64,000 nucleotides of DNA from Amnibacterium flavum. GTDB taxonomy: Bacteria; Actinomycetota; Actinomycetes; Actinomycetales; Microbacteriaceae. The stretch covers positions 124,001 through 188,000 of the forward strand of contig NZ_QEOP01000002.1 in the NCBI RefSeq assembly GCF_003097495.1. Direction: 5' to 3'. The notes beneath the pieces are model-generated. The model ran no database searches and was not told the DNA's origin. It was given only the letters and a program-made list of their open reading frames with translations. Every line of letters begins with the position of its first letter. The first letter of the stretch is position 1. Made by a program: the position numbers and the translations under genes. Positions 10,832-19,458 of this stretch are shown here, piece by piece.

Positions 10832-12060
10832 CCGAAACGCGCAGCACGGCCGTCCCGCAACCCGGGCCGGCCGGTCCGGCAGCTCGCATCGTCGGTGCGC
10901 TGCGGGCGCGCCCCTGGCTCCAGGTAGTACTGATCTACGCTGCGGCGCGGATCCTGACTAGCATCATGATCGTGCTGGTCGGCTCTCAGACCGGGTCGGG
11001 TTCGCGTGCCGGCGGGTATGCGGGATTCTTCGACTACTCGGCGATCTGGGACGGCCAGTGGTACTGGCGGATCTCGCTGCTCGGCTACCCGAACGAGCTG
11101 CCGGTCGATGCGTCCGGCTACGTCGGCGAGAACGAGTGGGCGTTCATGCCGCTCTATCCGGCCGTCGTCCGCGTCGTGACGCTGGTCACCGGCCTGGGCT
11201 GGCCGCCCGCCGCGTTCATCGTCTCCATGGGATTCGGTTTCGGCGCGGCGATCATGGTCTACCGGTTGCTGCGTGATCGGCTGGACCACTCCGCGGCGCT
11301 CTTCTCGGTCGTCCTGTTCTCGGTCTCGCCCCTCTCGTTCATGCTGCAGATGGCCTACGCCGAGTCGATGCAGCTGTTCTTCCTCGCGCTCGCTCTGCAT
11401 CTGCTCCTCCGCCGCCGGTGGGTGCCGCTGCTGCCGGTCATCGCCGCCGTCGCGCTGACCCGACCGACAGGTCTCGCCTTCGCGCTCACTCTCGGCCTGT
11501 ACTGGCTGGTCCGCTTCTTCACGAGGTCGCGTGAGCCGTTCCCTCCGCGGGACCGCATCTGGGTCGCTGTCCTGACCGCCTTCAGCGGCTTCATGGGCTT
11601 CGCCTGGGTCCTCATCGCCTGGCTCGTCACCGGGTCGCCCGCGGCGTACACGGACACCGAGCTGGCCTGGCGGTCGTCGTGGATCGGGCACCAGCATCTC
11701 CTGCCGTTCGCCCCCTGGTTCCAGGCGGCGCCCTTCTGGTTCGGCAGCACGATCGGCCCGATCATGGTCGTGCTCATCGTGGTCGGGTTCGCCGCTCTGC
11801 TGTTCCTCCCCGCGGTCCGTCGACTGGGCGTCGAGATCCGACTCTGGGCGGCCTCGTACGGGCTTTACCTGTTCGCCGTCTTCTTCCCCCAGTCGAGCCT
11901 GCTCAGGCTGCTGATGCCGATGTTCCCGCTGCTCGGTGCAGTGGGCGTCGTGCGATCGATTCCGCTCCGGGTCGGGCTCGTCGTGGTCAGTCTCATCGCC
12001 CAGGCGCTCTGGCTGTGGGCGACCTGGGGGCCGACGGTCAATTGGTGGTCGATTCCCTGA
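10807..12060 (+). CDS. integral membrane glycosyltransferase-like protein (PIG-V/GT-C type)
   Basis: 417 residues with about nine to ten hydrophobic helices. After the first helix comes FDYSAIWDGQWYWRISLLGYP, matching the GT-C pattern in which an acidic residue pair in the first extracytoplasmic loop (here WDGQWY) forms the active site. The segment EWAFMPLYPAVVR is typical of PIG-V-like mannosyltransferases. A polyprenyl-phosphate sugar donor is expected for this fold but not shown. GTG start at 10807 has CGAGGA about 9 bases upstream, inside dapE. Function in cell-envelope glycosylation is inference. Confidence 0.7.
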   Translation: MADRRDPLTETRSTAVPQPGPAGPAARIVGALRARPWLQVVLIYAAARILTSIMIVLVGSQTGSGSRAGGYAGFFDYSAIWDGQWYWRISLLGYPNELPVDASGYVGENEWAFMPLYPAVVRVVTLVTGLGWPPAAFIVSMGFGFGAAIMVYRLLRDRLDHSAALFSVVLFSVSPLSFMLQMAYAESMQLFFLALALHLLLRRRWVPLLPVIAAVALTRPTGLAFALTLGLYWLVRFFTRSREPFPPRDRIWVAVLTAFSGFMGFAWVLIAWLVTGSPAAYTDTELAWRSSWIGHQHLLPFAPWFQAAPFWFGSTIGPIMVVLIVVGFAALLFLPAVRRLGVEIRLWAASYGLYLFAVFFPQSSLLRLLMPMFPLLGAVGVVRSIPLRVGLVVVSLIAQALWLWATWGPTVNWWSIP

Positions 12061-12161
12061 TCCGCCCCGGATACCGGCTCGAAAAGGACTTTCGAGCGTG
12101 GTTTTGGTGGATGTCGGCGGGGTACGGGATAATAGAGCGATTCCTGAGAAAGGGGAACTCA

Positions 12162-12332
12162 ATGGCCGCAATGAAGCCGAGGACAGGCGACGGGCCGATG
12201 GAGGCTGTCAAAGAAGGTCGCCTCATCATCGTGCGCGTACCGCTCGAAGGTGGCGGTCGTCTCGTCGTGTCGGTGAACGACGCCGAGGCCAAGGAGCTGC
12301 ACGACGCTCTCGGTGCTGTCGTAGGCGCTTAG
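12162..12332 (+). CDS. DUF3117 family protein
   Basis: A 56-residue protein beginning MAAMKPRTGDGPMEAVKEGR, which I recognise as the actinobacterial DUF3117 family (Rv1211-like). Function is unknown. GAGAAAGGGGAAC provides a strong SD, and GATAAT near 12129-12134 is a plausible -10. The family is nearly invariant across actinobacteria, pointing to an important housekeeping role. A 19 bp near-duplication covers its stop codon (12315-12333 and 12334-12352, 16 of 19 identical). Confidence 0.9.
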   Translation: MAAMKPRTGDGPMEAVKEGRLIIVRVPLEGGGRLVVSVNDAEAKELHDALGAVVGA

Positions 12333-12419
12333 TGCTGTCCTAGGCGCTCAGCGCCGAGTACCGCAGTGAGCGCCGGGTGCTGTAGCAAGCGCCTCGCCGC
12401 CGACTGGCTCTACCCGATG

Positions 12420-12451
12420 AACGCCCCGGGCACCGATGTGCTCGGGGCGTT
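12420..12451. terminator. hairpin terminator between DUF3117 gene and O-methyltransferase
   Basis: AACGCCCCGGGCAC, a 4-base loop CGAT, then GTGCTCGGGGCGTT form a 14 bp stem with one wobble. It lies between convergent genes and can act in both directions. Confidence 0.8.
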
Positions 12452-12516
12452 CGGCGTCCCCGGACGATGACCGCCCGGCCCGGCGAGCCAGGGGCACCGG
12501 GCCACGAGCGGAGGAG

Positions 12517-13143
12517 TCAGCGACGGACGAGCTGGAGCAGACCGTCGCCGGCGGGGGACAAAGCGCTGAAGACCGCGCTCGAATCGGACACCTCGTCGAG
12601 AAGGGTGCGCAGGCCGGTGGCGACCGCTCCGCGCTTCGCGGGATTGGCGACATCGCCGCCCGCCAGTGCGCCGGCGACCAGGACGAGTCCTCCGCGACGC
12701 ACGAGCCGGAGGCCGTGCTCGAGGTACTCGATCGCGTTCTCGGGGTCGGCGTCGAGCAGGACGAGGTCGTAAGACTCCTCGTTCATGCGCGGGAGCACGT
12801 CGAGCGCGCGACCGGCGATGAGTCGGATGCGACCCATGCCGTATCCCGCCTCGGCGAACGCGGCGCGTGCGGCGAGGTGATGATCGGGTTCGCTGTCGAT
12901 CGAGGTGAGCGTCGCCTTGGGCGCCCCCCTGAGCATCCAGAGACCGGAGACGCCTGCACCCGTGCCGATCTCGATGATCGAGGTCGCCTTCGCCGTCGCA
13001 GCGAGCAGCGCGAGCTGTGCGCCCACGGCCGGGGAGACCGGGTCGATGCCGAGTTCGAGCGAGTGCTGACGCGCGACCGCGATCGATTCGGGCTCGACGA
13101 CGATGTCGTCGGCGTACTTCCAGTTGACTTCCTTCTCTGACAT
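12517..13143 (-). CDS. O-methyltransferase (SAM-dependent, Rv1220c-like)
   Basis: 208-residue class I methyltransferase of the COMT-like family. SAM-binding motif I is EIGTGAGVSG near residue 57, motif post-I is SIDSEPDHH, and VLLDADPENAIEYL carries the metal-binding aspartates of this family. Substrate unknown. It is divergent from tatB with 64 bases between starts, the same relationship as Rv1220c and its neighbours in mycobacteria (from memory). Confidence 0.88.
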   Translation of the reverse strand: MSEKEVNWKYADDIVVEPESIAVARQHSLELGIDPVSPAVGAQLALLAATAKATSIIEIGTGAGVSGLWMLRGAPKATLTSIDSEPDHHLAARAAFAEAGYGMGRIRLIAGRALDVLPRMNEESYDLVLLDADPENAIEYLEHGLRLVRRGGLVLVAGALAGGDVANPAKRGAVATGLRTLLDEVSDSSAVFSALSPAGDGLLQLVRR

Positions 13144-13207
13144 AGCCAGGCCAGCCTATTGGTCGGTACCTGCGCTGACGGTGAGGATACGGGGTTACTC
13201 TTGTCGC

Positions 13208-13573
13208 ATGTTCGGCCTGACGTTCGAGAAGCTCCTGCTGATCGCCGTGCTCGCTGTGCTGATCGTCGGACCTGACCGTCTGCCGCAATTCGCTGCCACG
13301 CTCGGACGCGCCGTCCGCTGGGTGAAGGACTTCGCCGACGGGGCGAAGACGCGGGTGCGCGAGGAGATGGGTCCCGAGTTCGACGAGGTCGACTGGAAGA
13401 AGCTCGACCCGCGGCAGTACGACCCGCGCCGCATCATCCGTGAGGCACTCGCCGACGAGCCCGCTGTGAAACCGGTGTCGACATCGATGCGCCCGGTGCC
13501 CAAGTCCTCCAGCGCGCCCAAGAGTCCCGCGGCGCCGTCCTCCGGGCCGGTCTTCGACTCCGAGGCCACCTGA
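13208..13573 (+). CDS. tatB: Sec-independent translocase subunit TatB
   Basis: 121 residues: one N-terminal transmembrane helix (about 5-20), the short hinge GPDRLP, an amphipathic helix, then a charged, Ser/Pro-rich tail. The GPDRLP hinge and length fit TatB rather than TatA. It would act with TatA/TatC in export of folded proteins such as EfeB. No SD; TACTCT at 13196-13201 lies 6 nt before the ATG, another leaderless-type start. tatA and tatC are not in the window. Confidence 0.85.
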   Translation: MFGLTFEKLLLIAVLAVLIVGPDRLPQFAATLGRAVRWVKDFADGAKTRVREEMGPEFDEVDWKKLDPRQYDPRRIIREALADEPAVKPVSTSMRPVPKSSSAPKSPAAPSSGPVFDSEAT

Positions 13574-13619
13574 CCCGTCGTTGCCCGGCCCGCCTTCGGG
13601 CTGTCAGTACACTGCGGCA

Positions 13620-14984
13620 ATGACCGCGGATGTTCAGCCCGTCGCCTCGACCCGTCTTCGGACCGGGACGGTGGCGCGATACGCCATCGGCTCGCTCGCC
13701 ACCGGAGGCTTCAGCACCCTTCCGGGTCTCGTCCTCGTCTACTACCTGACCGACACGCTCGGAGTCGCGGCTCTCGTCGCAGGTATCGTCGTCGCGGCCG
13801 CGAAAGTGTGGGACGTGGTCATCGATCCGGTGATCGGGGGCGCGAGCGACGCGGATCTGGCCCGCACCGGGTCGCGTCGTCGTTTCATGCTGCTCGGGGC
13901 CGCAACGATCCCGCTGCTGTTCATCGCGACCTTCGCCGTGCCGGCGGGGCTCCCTATCGCGGGCGCCGCCGTCTGGGTGCTGATCGCGTTCGTCCTCACC
14001 GCGACGGCGTTCAGCGTCTTCCAGGTGCCCTACATCGCGCTTCCCGCCGAGCTGTCGAGCGACTACGACGAGCGCACCCGCCTCCTCACCTGGCGGGTCG
14101 TCGTCCTCACCTTCGCCATCCTGCTGTTCGGGGCGGGAGGCCCGCTGCTCCGCGGCGCCGCGTCCGACGACAGGCTCGGCTATCTGATCATGGCCGTCGT
14201 CGCGGGGCTCGTCCTCTGCGTGGGGATGCTCGTCGCCGCAGGGGTGGCCCCGAGATCGGCTCCCGCCCGTGCCGCGACCCGCGGACGGGTCGCCGACGGG
14301 TACCGGCGCAGTCTCGCGGTTCTCCGTCGGAGTCAGCCGTTCCGCGCGCTGCTCGCGACTTTCGGTCTCCAGGCGCTCGCGACGGGGATGATGCTCGCGG
14401 GTGCGCAGTACGTCGCGACCTGGGTGCTCCGCAGCGAGGACGCTGTCACGCTGCTCTTCCTCGCCCTCATCGCCCCCGCGCTGGTCTTCGCACCCGTCTG
14501 GGGACGTATCGCACGCCGCATCGGCAAGGAGCGGGGATTCGCGATCGCCAGCGTCGTCTTCGGCCTCGCCGCGCTGTCCCTCCTCGGTCTGCTCTGGGCA
14601 CCGGGACCGTGGGTGTACCTGCCCGTCGCCGTCGCGGGGGCCGCCTACGCGGGGATGCAGTCACTGCCGATGGCGATGCTGCCCGACGTCATCGGCGACG
14701 ACGCCCGGCGTGCCGGCCCGGGATCCGCGGGCACCTTCGGCGGTGTCTGGACCGCCGGCGAGACCACGGGCATGGCGCTCGGCTCCACAGCCCTCACGGT
14801 CGTGCTCACCCTCACCGGGTATGTCGAGCGCGTCGCCGGTGAGACCGTCAGCCAGGCACCGGAGGCGATCGCCGGAATCGCCATCAGCTTCAGCGTGGTG
14901 CCCGCGCTGCTCATCGCCCTCAGTTTCCTTCCCCTGCGTCGCTACCGGTTGCGCCGCGAATCGTTCACGGAGGTGGGTGCATGA
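13620..14984 (+). CDS. MFS transporter, glycoside-pentoside-hexuronide (GPH) type
   Basis: 454 residues with about 12 transmembrane helices. The loop DPVIGGASDADLARTGSRRRFMLLGA matches the GPH-family motif after helix 2 (DPxxGxxSDRTxxRxGRRRPWL-like), and PYIALPAELSSDYDERTRL matches the second family motif. The substrate could be a sugar, but the 4-base overlap (ATGA) with a PLP-dependent decarboxylase gene suggests its job is linked to that enzyme's substrate or product. TACACT at 13608-13613 is 6 nt before the ATG. Confidence 0.8.
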   Translation: MTADVQPVASTRLRTGTVARYAIGSLATGGFSTLPGLVLVYYLTDTLGVAALVAGIVVAAAKVWDVVIDPVIGGASDADLARTGSRRRFMLLGAATIPLLFIATFAVPAGLPIAGAAVWVLIAFVLTATAFSVFQVPYIALPAELSSDYDERTRLLTWRVVVLTFAILLFGAGGPLLRGAASDDRLGYLIMAVVAGLVLCVGMLVAAGVAPRSAPARAATRGRVADGYRRSLAVLRRSQPFRALLATFGLQALATGMMLAGAQYVATWVLRSEDAVTLLFLALIAPALVFAPVWGRIARRIGKERGFAIASVVFGLAALSLLGLLWAPGPWVYLPVAVAGAAYAGMQSLPMAMLPDVIGDDARRAGPGSAGTFGGVWTAGETTGMALGSTALTVVLTLTGYVERVAGETVSQAPEAIAGIAISFSVVPALLIALSFLPLRRYRLRRESFTEVGA

Positions 14985-16390
14985 TCGCCCGACGCGCGAC
15001 CAGCGAGAGCATCCTCGCCCGACTCGACGAGCTTCGCGCCGGTGATGCCCCGACTCATGGCGGGCACGTCCTCAGCTACGTGTACGACCCCGGTATCGCA
15101 GAGCTCGACGAGCTCGCGGCCCGGGCGGTCCGCGCCATGCAGCCGGTCAACGGCCTCGACCCGACCACGTTCACGTCGGTCGCCGTCCTCGAAGGGGAGG
15201 TCGTCGGCTTCGTCCGCGACCTTCTCGGAGGCGACGACGAGGTCGCCGGATCGGTGACGAGCGGCGGTACCGAGAGCTGCCTCCTCGCCGTCAAGACGGC
15301 CCGCGACGAGTGGCGAGCACGGGGCGGGCAGGGTGTGCCGCGCATCCTCGCCCCTACGACCGTCCATGCCGCGTTCCACAAGGCCGCCCACTACTTCGGA
15401 CTCGATCTCGACCTCGTTCCCGTGTCACCCGAGACCGGAACGATCGACGTCGCCGATCTCGTCGGACGGCTCGGCCCCGACGTGGCGCTCGCCGTCGTGT
15501 CCGCCCCGTCGTACCCGTATGCGGCCCTCGACCCCGTGGCCGAGGTCGCTTCCGCCTGCGCCGACGCCGGGATCTCCTGCCATGTGGACGCGTGCATCGG
15601 CGGCCTGGTCCTGCCGTTCGAATCCGATCTCCCGCCCTGGGATCTGCGGGTTCCCGGCGTCACGAGCATCTCCGCCGACCTGCACAAGTACGGTTTCGCG
15701 CCGAAGGGGGTGAGCGTGTTGCTGCACCGGGACTCCGCCCGTCACCGCAGGCAGTTCTTCGCGACGACGCGCTGGCCCGGATACCCCGTCGTCAATCCGA
15801 CGATGCTCGGATCCAAGTCGGCGGGCGCCCTCGCGGCGGCATGGGCGATCATCAGCGCCCTCGGCGAAGACGGTTTCGCCGACCTCGCGCTGCGCTCGCG
15901 GCGAGCGACCCACTCGCTCCTCGCCACGATCGGCGGCATCGAGGGCCTCCGGGTGGTGGGCGACCCGGTCGGGCCCCTTTTCGCCGTGGCCGTCGACGAG
16001 TCGGTTCCGACCGACCGTCGTGTCGATCCGCACCACTGGGCCGACGCGGCTCGCCAGCTCGGCTGGCTGCTGCAGCTGCAGCCGGGTTTCGCCCAGCCGG
16101 GGGCAGCGACGCTCCCGCACACGACGCACCTCACGGTGACCCCGGTCACCGAGGATGTCCTGCCCGAGCTGACGAGCGCGCTCATCGAGGCGGCCGACAC
16201 CGTCCGCGGAGTTCCGCGGGTCGCGCCCGAGGAGGTGCTGGCGTCCCTCGGCGGCGATGTCGCCTCCATCGTCAGCGGCCCGCTGCCCGACCGGATGGCG
16301 CCACTGCTGTCTCTCGTCGAGGGACTCCCGCCCGAGGCCGTCGAAGGGCTGCTCATCCAACTGCTCGCGGGGGTCTCCCGAGCGCGATGA
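14981..16390 (+). CDS. PLP-dependent decarboxylase/lyase (group II; sphingosine-1-phosphate lyase-like)
   Basis: 469 residues of the group II PLP decarboxylase superfamily (glutamate/aromatic decarboxylases and S1P lyase). Visible: VTSGGTESCLLAVKTAR (cofactor phosphate binding), HAAFHKAAHYFG (stacking histidine), HVDACIGG (Asp for pyridine nitrogen) and DLHKYGFAPKG with the Schiff-base Lys at about residue 236. The Asp-Leu-His-Lys-Tyr-Gly form is closer to S1P-lyase-like members than to GAD. Translationally coupled to the upstream MFS gene. Substrate undetermined; an amino acid or long-chain base phosphate are both possible. Confidence 0.78.
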   Translation: MIARRATSESILARLDELRAGDAPTHGGHVLSYVYDPGIAELDELAARAVRAMQPVNGLDPTTFTSVAVLEGEVVGFVRDLLGGDDEVAGSVTSGGTESCLLAVKTARDEWRARGGQGVPRILAPTTVHAAFHKAAHYFGLDLDLVPVSPETGTIDVADLVGRLGPDVALAVVSAPSYPYAALDPVAEVASACADAGISCHVDACIGGLVLPFESDLPPWDLRVPGVTSISADLHKYGFAPKGVSVLLHRDSARHRRQFFATTRWPGYPVVNPTMLGSKSAGALAAAWAIISALGEDGFADLALRSRRATHSLLATIGGIEGLRVVGDPVGPLFAVAVDESVPTDRRVDPHHWADAARQLGWLLQLQPGFAQPGAATLPHTTHLTVTPVTEDVLPELTSALIEAADTVRGVPRVAPEEVLASLGGDVASIVSGPLPDRMAPLLSLVEGLPPEAVEGLLIQLLAGVSRAR

Positions 16391-16430
16391 CAGCGGCTCC
16401 GGAGTCCTTGCGGCCGCGATCGTCGCGCGG

Positions 16431-17345
16431 TCAGGCGGTGTTGGCGCCCATGATGGCCTCGGCTTCTGCGCGCAGAGCGTCGAGGATGAGCCTGACGGAG
16501 GGCCGTTCCGCCCGGTCGGGCCTCGACAGGGCGGAGATGTGCCGTTCGGCGCTGACCCCCTCGAGCGGCCGCAGGGTGATCTCGGACGCGGTCGAACCCG
16601 CCGTGAAGCGGGGGAGGATCGCCACTCCGTGCCCGGTCTGCACGAGCGACTCGACGATGCGGGTGTCGCTGAAACGCTGCCGCACGTTGGGGGCCTCGCC
16701 CGTGACTTTCTCGATCTCGAGCAGCACCTGCTGGAACGGGAAATCGAGCGGAACCCCGATCCACGGCTCTCCGGCGAGGTCCGATGGCCGCAGAACGGTC
16801 TTCGACGCCAGTCGGTGGTCCGGTGGCAGCGCCACGTCGAGCGGTTCGGTCATGAGGTCCACGATGTGCAGCTCACTCGTGCGCCAGGCTCGCGGACCGT
16901 CGGGGGAGTGCGCCAGGACGATGTCGTGATCGTGGGCCAGCTCGGCGAAGCCGTCGAGGCTCGGGTCGTGGTCGGTCGCGATGAGGCGGATGCCGGGGTG
17001 CTCCTCCAACCGGGTGAGCAATCCCGGCAGGAACATCTGGCCGGCGGTCGGGAACGTCGCCAGGGTCACCTCGCCGCTCGGGGTCCCGAGGTACTCGGTC
17101 CAGAGGGCTTCGGCCCGCTCCATGGCGACGGCGATGTCGGTGGCGGTGCGCGCGAGGGCTTTGCCCGCGTCGGTCAGGATGACCCCGCGACCGTGCCGTT
17201 CGGTCAGCGCGGTACCGATCTCCCGCTCGAGCACCTTGAGCTGCTGCGACACCGCGGACGGCGTGCGGTGGGTCGCCTGCGCGACTGCGCTCACACTGCC
17301 GCGTTCCGCTAGTTCGCGCAGAAGTTCGAGTCGACGGACGTCCAT
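16431..17345 (-). CDS. LysR family transcriptional regulator
   Basis: 304 residues: N-terminal winged HTH (MDVRRLELLRELAERGSVSAVAQATHRTPSAVSQQLKVLE) and a type 2 periplasmic-binding-fold effector domain. Start ATG at 17345 gives the classical LysR N-terminus; five more in-frame codons exist upstream. TACGCT at 17352-17357 lies 6 nt before the ATG and no SD is present. It converges with the MFS/decarboxylase operon, separated by 40 bases, so control of that operon is possible but not shown. Upstream, ATAATG...TTACGTTAT around 17360-17384 could be a T-N11-A type site. Confidence 0.88.
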   Translation of the reverse strand: MDVRRLELLRELAERGSVSAVAQATHRTPSAVSQQLKVLEREIGTALTERHGRGVILTDAGKALARTATDIAVAMERAEALWTEYLGTPSGEVTLATFPTAGQMFLPGLLTRLEEHPGIRLIATDHDPSLDGFAELAHDHDIVLAHSPDGPRAWRTSELHIVDLMTEPLDVALPPDHRLASKTVLRPSDLAGEPWIGVPLDFPFQQVLLEIEKVTGEAPNVRQRFSDTRIVESLVQTGHGVAILPRFTAGSTASEITLRPLEGVSAERHISALSRPDRAERPSVRLILDALRAEAEAIMGANTA

Positions 17346-17431
17346 CGTCCTAGCGTACAATAATGAAGCGCGGCTTACGTTATATGGCTAAACCATTCGC
17401 TTGTGCTAACAGGTCGGGAGCGGTCTACTGG

Positions 17432-17457
17432 GTACAGACGGGCAGACCCGTCTGTAC
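17432..17457. promoter_or_regulatory. 26 bp perfect palindrome, repressor operator candidate
   Basis: Arms GTACAGACGGG (17432-17442) and CCCGTCTGTAC (17447-17457) with a 4-base centre CAGA. It is perfect over 11 bp per arm, typical in size and symmetry of TetR-family operators. It ends 22 bases before the start codon of a 38-residue membrane protein, so it lies over the promoter or in the 5' leader. As RNA it would form a stable hairpin, so attenuation is an alternative. Confidence 0.6.
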
Positions 17458-17479
17458 AGTCATCTGAAAGGCACATCCA

Positions 17480-17596
17480 GTGTTCGCGTCAATTGCTCTC
17501 GTCGTCCTCATCGTCGCAGGGTCGCTCGGTCTCGTCTCGAGCTCGATCGTCGTGGCCCGAGACGGATACCGCCGCATCCCCACCCGCCGCGCCTGA
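17480..17596 (+). CDS. 38-residue single-pass membrane microprotein
   Basis: GTG start at 17480 with GAAAGG 8 bases upstream, stop TGA at 17594-17596. Translation: MFASIALVVLIVAGSLGLVS, then SSIVVARDGYRRIPTRRA. One hydrophobic helix of about 20 residues is followed by a basic tail, so an N-out, C-in orientation is expected. The good SD, sensible amphipathic layout and a palindrome just upstream support a real gene. It falls below usual gene-calling cutoffs. Function unknown. A 115-base gap without features separates it from the convergent mrp gene. Confidence 0.65.
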   Translation: MFASIALVVLIVAGSLGLVSSSIVVARDGYRRIPTRRA

Positions 17597-17711
17597 CCCG
17601 ACCCCCACGCGGAACAGGTGGCCCTGCGCAGCAGGCAGGCCTACCGCGTGCGGTCCCTCCGACCGCGCGAGCCAGGATCTCGCGGGACCCCGCTCCCGTC
17701 GGACTCCGCGC

Positions 17712-18875
17712 TCAGCGGGGGACGACGGGAAGGCCGCGGCCCACGAGGCTCCGCGCCCGGATGGACAGCCGGTCGGCGATCCGACCGATCTCGATCGCTG
17801 CCGGGTCCTGCGGGTCGCTGAGCACGATCGGCACGCCGATGTCGCCGCCCTCCCGCAAAGCGGGGCTGAGCGGGACCGAGCCCAGCAGCGGCACCTCCTC
17901 CGTCTCGGACGACAGTCGGCGCGCAGCCTCGGCGCCTCCGCCCGAGCCGAAGATGTCGAGCACGGATCCATCGGGCTGAACGAAGCCCGCCATGTTCTCG
18001 ATCACGCCCACCACGTGCTGTCCGGTCTGGCGAGCCAGGATCCCGGACCTCTCGGCGACCTCGGCCGCGGCGGATTGAGGGGTCGTCACGACGATGACCT
18101 CGGCGCCCGGAAGTAGCTGGCCGACGGAGATCGCGACATCTCCCGTGCCCGGCGGCAGATCGAGCAGGAGAACGTCGAGATCGCCGAAGAAGACGTCGGT
18201 CACGAACTGCGCGACCGTCCGGTGCAGCATGGGGCCGCGCCAGGCGACGGCCTGACCGCGCTGCTCCGCCGTCAGGAACATGCCGATCGAGATCGCCTTC
18301 ACGCCGTACGCGACCGGCGGCAGCATGAGCTCACCGACCTTCGTGGGCGTCACGTCGTGATCGATGCCGAGGATCCCGGGGATCGAGAAGCCGTGGACGT
18401 CGGCGTCGATCAGGCCGACCGAGAGCCCGCGCGACGCGAGCGCGACGGCCAGGTTGGCGGTCAAACTCGACTTGCCGACGCCGCCCTTACCACTCGTCAC
18501 CGCGATGACCCGGGTCAGGGACTCGGGTCCGAAGCGCGATCCGCGGGGTCGTGTGCCGCGCAGCCTGCCGGTCATCTCCGTCCGCTGCTGAGGCGACATG
18601 ACCGAGACATCGATCGTGGTCGACGTCACTCCGGGCACGACGCTGACGGCATCGCGGACATCCCGCTCGATCCGGTCGGCGGCCGGGCAGCCGACGATGG
18701 TGAGCTTGACCTCGACCCGGGCGGCTCCGTTCTCGTCGACGGTGATGTCGCCGACCATGCCGAGGTCGACGATGGGTTTGCGGATCTCGGGGTCGATCAC
18801 GGTTGCCAGGCCCGCGCGAATGGCCTCGGCGAGCTCATCGGGCCGATCCATGGTCTCGGTGCTGGGGTCAGTCAC
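17712..18875 (-). CDS. mrp: Mrp/NBP35-family iron-sulfur cluster carrier ATPase
   Basis: 387 residues: an N-terminal MIP18/DUF59 domain (about 10-95) fused to a ParA/MinD-like P-loop ATPase. The deviant Walker A motif GKGGVGKS is at residues 129-136, followed by LIDADVHG and LLLDLPPGTGD. The C-terminal CxxC seen in ApbC/Nbp35 is absent; the matching stretch reads MAGFVQPDGSVLDIFG, as I recall for other actinobacterial Mrp proteins. Likely role: Fe-S cluster handling. Its start overlaps the end of the DUF1003 gene by 8 bases, so it is third in a minus-strand operon. Confidence 0.93.
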   Translation of the reverse strand: MTDPSTETMDRPDELAEAIRAGLATVIDPEIRKPIVDLGMVGDITVDENGAARVEVKLTIVGCPAADRIERDVRDAVSVVPGVTSTTIDVSVMSPQQRTEMTGRLRGTRPRGSRFGPESLTRVIAVTSGKGGVGKSSLTANLAVALASRGLSVGLIDADVHGFSIPGILGIDHDVTPTKVGELMLPPVAYGVKAISIGMFLTAEQRGQAVAWRGPMLHRTVAQFVTDVFFGDLDVLLLDLPPGTGDVAISVGQLLPGAEVIVVTTPQSAAAEVAERSGILARQTGQHVVGVIENMAGFVQPDGSVLDIFGSGGGAEAARRLSSETEEVPLLGSVPLSPALREGGDIGVPIVLSDPQDPAAIEIGRIADRLSIRARSLVGRGLPVVPR

Positions 18876-19458
18876 GACGCGATGCCCTCTCCGCGAGAGG
18901 GGCGCCCGACTCGGCGTCCGCCGGGTCGTCGGCGAGTCCCAGCTGGGCGGCGTCGCGCTTGTCGAGCTCCTCGAGCAGCGAGCGCAGCTCGGCGCGGATG
19001 AAGTCCTTCGACGCCATGTCCTTCACCAGCAGTCTCAGGGCGACCACCTCGCGCGCCAGGTACTCGGTGTCGGCGAGGTTGCGCTCGGCGCGCTGTCGAT
19101 CCTGCTCGATCTGCACGCGGTCGCGGTCGTCCTGTCGGTTCTGCGCGAGCAGGATCAGGGGGGCGGCGTACGACGCCTGAAGCGACAGGATGAGCGTGAG
19201 CGCGGTGAAGCCGATGGCGGCGTCGTCGAAACGCAGAGGCGTGGGCGCGGTGACGTTGTAGATCATCCAGGCGATCACGAAGACGCTCAGTGCGAAGAGG
19301 AACCACGGGGTTCCCATCGCGCGGGCGATGAACTCGGTGAAGCGGCCGAAGCGGTCGCGGCTCGGCCGGTTGCTGCGCAGCACGGACGTGCGCAGGCCCT
19401 TAGGGGCGTCGAGGCGGTCGCCACGCGACGAGCGCGCGGAAGAATCAAGGCGTGCCAC
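18868..19458 (-). CDS. DUF1003 membrane protein
   Basis: 196 residues. A basic N-terminus, two transmembrane helices (TPWFLFALSVFVIAWMIYNV and a second around IGFTALTLILSLQASYAAPLILLA) and a long charged cytoplasmic helix rich in Arg, Glu and Asp. This is the DUF1003 layout. GTG start at 19458 has GAGGAGGGA upstream. It overlaps the mgtE-like gene by 14 bases and mrp by 8, so translation of all three is probably coupled. Function unknown. Confidence 0.85.
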   Translation of the reverse strand: MARLDSSARSSRGDRLDAPKGLRTSVLRSNRPSRDRFGRFTEFIARAMGTPWFLFALSVFVIAWMIYNVTAPTPLRFDDAAIGFTALTLILSLQASYAAPLILLAQNRQDDRDRVQIEQDRQRAERNLADTEYLAREVVALRLLVKDMASKDFIRAELRSLLEELDKRDAAQLGLADDPADAESGAPLAERASRRD

